Both the position numbers and the translations under genes were made by a program. From Cytophagaceae bacterium (GTDB lineage: Bacteria; Bacteroidota; Bacteroidia; Cytophagales; Spirosomataceae), in NCBI GenBank assembly GCA_016722655.1, contig JADKIR010000004.1:1922001-1986000 (forward strand): DNA of 64,000 nt, given 5' to 3'. Shown here piece by piece: positions 61,143-64,000 of the stretch (position 1 is the stretch's first letter; every line of letters starts with the position of its first letter). The notes beneath the pieces are model-generated. The model saw nothing but the letters and a program-made list of their open reading frames with translations. It did not search any database and was not told where the DNA came from.

Positions 61143-62264
61143 ATGTTTGACGAGCAAGAACAAAAAAGCCCTACTTACTATGACGAGGTCATAAGGAAAG
61201 GGTATTCCCGCAGAGATTTTCTTTCGTTTTGCACCATGATGGCAGCCTATATGGGTCTGAATCAATCAGGTATCGCACAGGTTACGAAAGCTATGAGTGA
61301 AAAACCAAGACTTCCGGTAATTTGGTTGCATTTTCAGGAATGTACCTGTTGTAGCGAAAGTTTTATCCGATCCTCTCACCCTATTGTAGCTGATGTTCTT
61401 TTGGATAAAATTTCATTGGACTACACTGAAACTCTTATGGCTGCGAGTGGCTTTCAGGCTGAGCAGGCTATGCTCAATACAATGGAAAAATACAAAGGAG
61501 AATATATATTATGTGTTGAAGGAAGTGTTCCAACTGGTGCTGACGGTGTGTATTGTATGATAGGTGGAAAAACTTCAATGCAGATTCTTGAAGAAGCGGC
61601 TGAAAACGCCAAGGCCATCATTGCATGGGGTAGTTGTGCTTCCAATGGCTGTGTGCAGGCCGCTAAACCTAATCCTACTTCGGCAACACCGATTCATAAA
61701 TTGATAAAAGGAAAACCAATTATTAAAGTACCCGGTTGTCCACCAATTGGAGAAGTTATGGCAGGTGTGATTGTCCATGTGGTTACATTCGGTACTATTC
61801 CGGAATTAGACAGCAGTGGTCGTCCAAAAGCATTTTATGGCAAAAGAGTTCATGATACCTGTTACAGAAGAGCATATTATGACGCTGGTCTGTTTGTTGA
61901 AACTTTTGACGATGAAAACGCTAAAAAAGGCTATTGTTTATATAAAATGGGTTGTAAAGGGCCGGTTACTTATAACGCCTGCGGTACTATGAAATGGAAC
62001 AACGGTACGAGTTTCCCAATACAGAGCGGTCATGGATGTATAGGTTGCAGCGAAGCCAACTACTGGGACAGCGGCAGGATTTATGAAAGAGCTTCGATCT
62101 TCCCTGGATTTGGTATTGAGGCCAATGCTGACACCATCGGTAAAGTGGCACTTGGAGTGACTGTTGCCGGGGCTGCAGCTCATGCAGTGATGACTAACAT
62201 CAGGAAGAATAATATCATTCATGCCATTGAAGAAGAAGGGAAAGCATCTGAAAAAGAGCTTTAA
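61143..62264 (+). CDS. Membrane-bound [NiFe]-hydrogenase small subunit (O2-tolerant type)
   Basis: A 373-residue electron-transfer subunit. The N-terminal SRRDFL is a twin-arginine export motif. Cysteines 67, 69, 70, 165, 170 and 199 match the six-cysteine proximal cluster of oxygen-tolerant hydrogenases (two more than the standard four; positions as in E. coli Hyd-1 C19 and C120). His237/Cys240/Cys265/Cys271 fit the distal cluster and Cys280/Cys299/Cys302 the medial one. A C-terminal helix near 330-353 anchors to a cytochrome b beyond the window. It feeds electrons from H2 to the quinone pool. Confidence 0.95.
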   Translation: MFDEQEQKSPTYYDEVIRKGYSRRDFLSFCTMMAAYMGLNQSGIAQVTKAMSEKPRLPVIWLHFQECTCCSESFIRSSHPIVADVLLDKISLDYTETLMAASGFQAEQAMLNTMEKYKGEYILCVEGSVPTGADGVYCMIGGKTSMQILEEAAENAKAIIAWGSCASNGCVQAAKPNPTSATPIHKLIKGKPIIKVPGCPPIGEVMAGVIVHVVTFGTIPELDSSGRPKAFYGKRVHDTCYRRAYYDAGLFVETFDDENAKKGYCLYKMGCKGPVTYNACGTMKWNNGTSFPIQSGHGCIGCSEANYWDSGRIYERASIFPGFGIEANADTIGKVALGVTVAGAAAHAVMTNIRKNNIIHAIEEEGKASEKEL

Positions 62265-62313
62265 ACCTGTAGAAATTTTAAAAATAATAGAATAATTCAA
62301 AAATAGTAATAAT

Positions 62314-64000
62314 ATGAGTCAGCGAATAGTGGTGGATCCAATAACCCGAATTGAGGGCCACCTTCGTGTTGAAGCCGATATAGAAAACGGAAAAATTAAA
62401 GATGCCTATAGCAGCGGTACCATGGTAAGGTTGCTTGAAGAAATCCTTAAAGGTCGTGATCCCCGTGATGCATGGGCATTTGTAGGCAGGGTATGTGGTG
62501 TATGTACCAGTACTCACTCTTTGGTAAGTGTTAGAGCAGTTGAAGATGCACTGGGCATAGTTGTTCCACCCAATGCCGAACTGGTAAGAAATATTATGTT
62601 TGCCACATTATATATGCATGATCATGTGGTGCATTTTTATCACTTACATGCTATGGACTGGGTGGATGTTGTAAATGCCTTGAAGGCAGATCCAAAGAAA
62701 ACTTCAGAGCTTGCTCAAAGTATTTCGCCCTGGCCAAAAAGTTCACCGGGATATTTTTCTGATTTGCAAAAAAGAATCAAAAAGTTTGTTGATAGTGGCC
62801 AATTAGGGATTTTTGCCAATGGTTATTGGGGACACCCCGCATATAAACTTCCAGCTGAAGTCAATCTGATTGGTCTGGCTCATTATCTGGAAGCTTTGGA
62901 ATGGCAAAAAGAAATAGTGAAAATTCAGGCGATTTTTGGAGGTAAAAACCCTCATCCTAACTATCTGGTAGGTGGTATGGCTTGTTCAGTAGGTTTAGAC
63001 GAGATGAGCGGAATCAATGCAGAAAGACTTAGCTATGTAAAACAACTTCTTGATGAAGGAAAACGATTTATTGAGCAAGTTTATATTCCTGACCTAATGG
63101 CAGTTGCCAGTTTCTATAAAGACTGGGGTGCAATTGGTGGTGGATTAGGAAATTACTTGGTTTACGGCGATTTGCCAACTAACGGATTTGGTGATCCTAA
63201 AGGATTTAAATTCCCGGCAGGAGCAATTTTGAATAAAGATATCAGTAAAATTCATGAGGTAGATCTCAGAAAAGACGAGGAAGTTCAGGAATTTGTAACC
63301 AACTCCTGGTACAGTTATGAGGGAGGAAAAGATGTAGGCTTGCATCCATGGAAAGGTGAAACCAAAATAAACTATACAGGACCAAAACCACCATTCAAAA
63401 ATCTGAATACAGAAGAACCTTATAGTTATCTGAAAACTCCAAGATGGAAAGGTCATGCTATGGAAGTAGGACCTCTGTCAAGGATGTTGGTGGGATATGC
63501 TTCTGGAAGACCAGAATTTAAAGAAGTAGTCGATAAAGCTCTAAAAGATCTTGGAGTACCTGTTACAGCTCTCTTCAGTACCCTCGGTCGTACAGCTGCT
63601 CGTGGCTTGGAAAGTGTTTTGGTAGCTCAGTGGGGTTTGGAATTCTATGACCAACTTATCACCAATATTAAAAATGGAGATACCCGTATGGCAGAGCAAA
63701 GTAAGTTTGACCCATCAACATGGGAGAAAAAATCTATAGGTGTAGGTTATGGCGAAGCTCCTAGAGGTGCATTGGCACACTGGATTAATATTGAAGATCA
63801 GAAAATTGCCAACTATCAATTGGTAGTACCAACCACCTGGAATGCCTCACCACGTGATGCCAAAGGTCAGCGAAGTGCTTATGAAGCCGCATTATTGGAT
63901 ACTCCGGTTGCAGATCCAAATCAGCCTCTGGAATTGCTTAGAACCATCCATAGTTTTGACCCTTGCATGGCTTGTAGCGTTCACTTATATGATGAAGATG
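62314..64000 (+). CDS. [NiFe]-hydrogenase large subunit (3' partial)
   Basis: The gene starts at ATG 62314, 49 bases after the small subunit, and is open to the window end: 562 codons plus one base. The catalytic NiFe ligands are all visible: RVCGVCTSTH with Cys61 and Cys64, and DPCMACSVH with Cys551, Cys554 and His557. Other landmarks are VVDPITRIEGHLRVEADI and PRGALAHWINIEDQKI. The missing end is the short tail removed by the maturation protease after His557. It is a group 1 uptake hydrogenase, consistent with the small subunit. Confidence 0.96.
   Translation, partial: MSQRIVVDPITRIEGHLRVEADIENGKIKDAYSSGTMVRLLEEILKGRDPRDAWAFVGRVCGVCTSTHSLVSVRAVEDALGIVVPPNAELVRNIMFATLYMHDHVVHFYHLHAMDWVDVVNALKADPKKTSELAQSISPWPKSSPGYFSDLQKRIKKFVDSGQLGIFANGYWGHPAYKLPAEVNLIGLAHYLEALEWQKEIVKIQAIFGGKNPHPNYLVGGMACSVGLDEMSGINAERLSYVKQLLDEGKRFIEQVYIPDLMAVASFYKDWGAIGGGLGNYLVYGDLPTNGFGDPKGFKFPAGAILNKDISKIHEVDLRKDEEVQEFVTNSWYSYEGGKDVGLHPWKGETKINYTGPKPPFKNLNTEEPYSYLKTPRWKGHAMEVGPLSRMLVGYASGRPEFKEVVDKALKDLGVPVTALFSTLGRTAARGLESVLVAQWGLEFYDQLITNIKNGDTRMAEQSKFDPSTWEKKSIGVGYGEAPRGALAHWINIEDQKIANYQLVVPTTWNASPRDAKGQRSAYEAALLDTPVADPNQPLELLRTIHSFDPCMACSVHLYDED

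Noticed and set aside
62314..64000. Large hydrogenase subunit considered as a broken gene
   Set aside because: It is open to the last base and only runs off the window; the final ligands and cleavage histidine are visible.
1..64000. Search for rRNA, tRNA and complete insertion sequences
   Set aside because: No stretch with the expected structure or a transposase gene was recognised by eye; absence here is not proof for the genome.

Overview
The window comes from a member of the Bacteroidota, most likely the Cytophagales. Several lines of evidence agree. Promoters match the Bacteroidota form TTTG-N19-21-TAnnTTTG, with clear cases upstream of atpD, xylA, blaI and an XRE operon. Shine-Dalgarno sites are weak. 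A C-terminal type IX secretion sorting domain, SusC-like TonB receptor architecture, an atpD-atpC pair separated from the other ATP synthase genes, and families such as DUF1501, DUF2490, DUF5916 and DUF1080 are also typical. No rRNA, tRNA, CRISPR array, phage or complete insertion sequence was seen.

Layout. 1-8.2 kb: a secreted oxidative sugar-metabolism group (DUF1501 protein with a T9SS tail, two beta-propeller/cytochrome c fusion proteins, a DUF1080/PA14-like protein). 8.3-16.7 kb: housekeeping and regulation (outer-membrane barrel, atpC/atpD, DksA-like protein, glutamate dehydrogenase, SDR, SixA-like phosphatase with an overlapping 45-residue membrane protein, GbsR and DtxR regulators). 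16.7-21.5 kb: a TonB receptor divergent from the DtxR regulator with a palindrome between them, then a BlaR1/BlaI pair with three operator-like palindromes. 21.6-29 kb: rhamnosidase-like enzyme, a repeat-rich gap, purB, glpF-like channel, DUF1080 protein, a relic of the glpF 3' end, and an AT-rich S41 peptidase. 29-39.2 kb: small regulators and enzymes, xylA, recQ and LytTR. 39.5-42.1 kb: a compact operon for a VTC-type polyphosphate polymerase with DUF4956 and DUF2490 proteins. Two copies of a roughly 320-390 bp inverted-repeat element flank the 38.5-42.6 kb segment. 42.7-54 kb: aminotransferase V, DUF5916, SlyD, RDD/DUF805 membrane proteins and a SpoIIM-DUF4129-DUF4350-MoxR-DUF58 operon.

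54.7-64 kb is a [NiFe]-hydrogenase locus. hypE, hypD, hypC, hypF, hypB, hypA and a tiny HupE-like protein lie on the minus strand. Divergent from them are the small and large subunits of a membrane-bound uptake hydrogenase, the large subunit being cut by the window edge. The small subunit carries the six-cysteine proximal-cluster signature of oxygen-tolerant group 1 enzymes. The left edge of the locus abuts a PepSY-TM gene that has lost its 5' part: the hypE stop codon is in frame with and immediately before the remnant, so this looks like the physical junction where the locus was joined to the chromosome.

The genes suggest an aerobic heterotroph that oxidises plant-type sugars and can also draw electrons from hydrogen under air. 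The most unusual items are the hypE/PepSY junction, the paired inverted-repeat elements, the predicted operator-promoter architectures and the polyphosphate-polymerase operon.
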